From Burkholderia mayonis (GTDB lineage Bacteria > Pseudomonadota > Gammaproteobacteria > Burkholderiales > Burkholderiaceae), in the NCBI RefSeq assembly GCF_001523745.2, contig NZ_CP013387.1:806001-870000 (forward strand): a stretch of DNA of 64,000 nt. Reading direction: 5' to 3'. The translations under genes were made by a program, and so were the position numbers. Positions 62,431-64,000 of the stretch are shown here, in pieces (position 1 is the stretch's first letter; every line of letters starts with the position of its first letter). The notes beneath the pieces were generated by a model. It had not been told where the DNA came from. It made no database searches and worked only from the letters and a program-made list of their open reading frames with translations.

Positions 62431-64000
62431 ATGAAATCGACCCGCATGCTGAGCGCACTGTTAGCGATGCTAACCGTAGGGCCGCTGCTGCTCCGGCCGG
62501 CGGACGCAAGCGCGCAGACCCCGCTCACTTACACGACGTCGTGGATCGGCAACACGTTCGGCTTCGGCGACGGCAAATGGGTGCAGCAAGATATCGAGGC
62601 GATCGCGGTCGCGGCCGACGGCACCGTTTACGCGAACGCGCCGTGGGACGAGAGCGGCGCGGAGGTCAGCGCGTACCGCGGCGGCGATCGCGTCGCGGTG
62701 GCCGGATGGACCCACGGCTGGGGCGACAAGGGCGGCGACGCGATCGCGGTCAACGGCACCTATCTGTATGCGGCGATGTCGATTAGCAACGAAAACGGCT
62801 TGCTCGTCGGCGCCGACTATCCGCCGAAGGGGCAGACATGGTATGGCGCCACGCGCCGTCCGCTCGCGAGCATCGAGATCGGTGCGCCGTTCGCGAGCGG
62901 CATCGGCAACAGCTGGAATCCGACGAAGAACAGCTTCTTGCGCGTGAACGTGTCGCCGACGGGCGTCGACGGCAGCGTGCGCGGCATCGCGGCGACTGAC
63001 AAGGAACTATACGTCGCGAACACCGCTTCGAACCTGATCGTCGTCTACGACGCGAACACGATGCGCCAGCTGCGTAGTTGGCGGGCGAATCAGCCGGGCC
63101 GCATCGCCGTCGACGCAGACGGCTCGCTGTGGGTGATCGAAGGCTATACCACGGCGGCGGCGCGCGCGATCACGCATTACACGGCGTCGGGCGGGGCGCT
63201 GCCGTCGCTGGTCGCGCTGCCGCAGGGCGTGCTGCCTGCCGATCTCGCGATCTCGCCGTCGGGGCAGTTGCTGATCGCCGACAGCGGTCCTTCGCAGCAG
63301 ATCTATGTCTATGCGAAGCCGGCCGGCGTGCCGGTGCTGTCGAGCATCCTCGGCACGCGCTCGGGAATCTTCCACGCCGTCAAGGGCACGCCCGGCGACT
63401 GGCGCTTCAACGGACCGACGGGCATCGGCTTCGATCGCGGCGGCAACCTGTACGTATCGCAGAACGGCTTCGGACCGCGCGCGCCGGGTTCGATGCTGAC
63501 TGGCGAAGGCGCGGTGCTCGAGAGCTACGCCTATGCGAGCCAGGCGCTGAACTGGCGACTCTACGGACTCCTGTTTGTCGACGGCGGCTCGATCGATCCC
63601 GACGAGCCGAGCCAGGTGTTCACCGGCTCGAAGCGCTTCGCGATCGACTACACGAAGCCGCCCGGCCAAGACTGGCGCTACGCGGCGTTCACGCTCGATC
63701 GCTTCGGCTATCCTGACGATCCTGCGTTCCATCTGCCGAAGGGCGTGCGCGGCGAGCCGATGCTGCGGCGAGTCGGCGGCCGCCGGCTGCTGTATGCGAT
63801 CGACATGTATTCCCACTATCTGAGCATCTATCGCTTCGATACGGCGACGCAAGGGCAGATCGCGATTCCGGCCGGCCTGCTGTCGCAGAATCCGATTCCC
63901 GGCGCCTGGCCCGTCGGCCAGCCGGCGTACGGCGAATGGATGTGGCGCGACACGAACGGCGACGGCAAGGTCGACGCGAGCGAGATCGTCGCGAATCCGT
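62431..64000 (+). CDS. Secreted beta-propeller-like protein with Ca-binding loop, 3' end outside window
   Basis: Open to the last base of the window: 523 codons with no stop. GAAGGAGCGACGC precedes ATG 62431. A signal peptide (about 1-29, ending at ASAQT) is followed by repeated short strands with Asp-Gly turns (AVAADGTVYAN, GIAATDKELYVANTASN, AVDADGSLWVIEG, AISPSGQLLIADSG, GFDRGGNLYVSQNG), the pattern of an NHL/SMP-type beta propeller. Near the window end, DTNGDGKVDASE is an EF-hand/dockerin-like calcium loop. I do not recognise a named family. Probably extracellular or periplasmic; the function is unknown. Confidence 0.85.
   Translation, partial: MKSTRMLSALLAMLTVGPLLLRPADASAQTPLTYTTSWIGNTFGFGDGKWVQQDIEAIAVAADGTVYANAPWDESGAEVSAYRGGDRVAVAGWTHGWGDKGGDAIAVNGTYLYAAMSISNENGLLVGADYPPKGQTWYGATRRPLASIEIGAPFASGIGNSWNPTKNSFLRVNVSPTGVDGSVRGIAATDKELYVANTASNLIVVYDANTMRQLRSWRANQPGRIAVDADGSLWVIEGYTTAAARAITHYTASGGALPSLVALPQGVLPADLAISPSGQLLIADSGPSQQIYVYAKPAGVPVLSSILGTRSGIFHAVKGTPGDWRFNGPTGIGFDRGGNLYVSQNGFGPRAPGSMLTGEGAVLESYAYASQALNWRLYGLLFVDGGSIDPDEPSQVFTGSKRFAIDYTKPPGQDWRYAAFTLDRFGYPDDPAFHLPKGVRGEPMLRRVGGRRLLYAIDMYSHYLSIYRFDTATQGQIAIPAGLLSQNPIPGAWPVGQPAYGEWMWRDTNGDGKVDASEIVANP

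Overview
The window looks like a high-GC Burkholderia chromosome, most likely from the B. pseudomallei / B. thailandensis group. This rests on codon usage, on the best-recognised proteins (AcoR-type activator, FtrA, SfnG, MacAB-OMF, DUF2917, NnrU, glutaminase) and on abundant short sequence repeats between genes. The accessory character of the genes would suit the secondary replicon, but that is an inference. I see no rRNA, tRNA, CRISPR array, intact insertion sequence or prophage.

Layout. 1-5.6 kb: 3' part of a LasA-like M23 peptidase, a 2Fe-2S ferredoxin, a sigma-54 activator and two small proteins. 6.4-12.2 kb: an NCS2 purine permease and a CHAP-like protein diverge around a heptanucleotide repeat. 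Then come a small hypothetical gene, a DUF2917 gene with a leader ORF and terminator upstream, and a decayed locus where a PEP-mutase remnant runs into a TauD-type dioxygenase remnant. 12.7-19 kb: a minus-strand set (M24 peptidase-like protein, alpha/beta hydrolase-SDR fusion, metal-dependent hydrolase) and an NfeD/SPFH pair. 19-28 kb: a valine-degradation operon (acyl-CoA dehydrogenase, acyl-CoA ligase, mmsA, mmsB, enoyl-CoA hydratase, 3-hydroxyisobutyryl-CoA hydrolase) with a divergent AraC regulator; nine 49-bp hairpin-forming repeats sit inside the operon.

28-34 kb: a MacA-MacB-outer membrane factor efflux operon, then divergent sfnG. 34.8-39.5 kb: secreted RNase T2, glutaminase with a stray duplicate of its own 3' end, and a two-component system. 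39.6-45 kb: a PlpD-type patatin/outer membrane barrel protein, an unlinked MreB paralogue, and a two-gene membrane-protein operon with an FNR/Anr-like site upstream. 46-52.4 kb: a glycogen-debranching-type glucosidase, a small protein, VOC, GST and DUF899 genes, and a remarkable array of about 100-bp non-coding repeats spaced about 220 bp apart. 52.4-64 kb: a second two-component system, RpiR regulator, YodC-like protein, superinfection-immunity-like protein, rhodanese/FtrA pair, M20 peptidase, TfoX-N protein, NnrU, and the start of a secreted protein cut by the window end.

The most unusual content is non-coding: the 220-bp-period array (51.3-52.3 kb, with a lone relative at 48.8 kb), the 49-bp array in the valine operon, the leader-ORF/terminator arrangement before the DUF2917 gene, and the fused phosphonate-type gene remnants.
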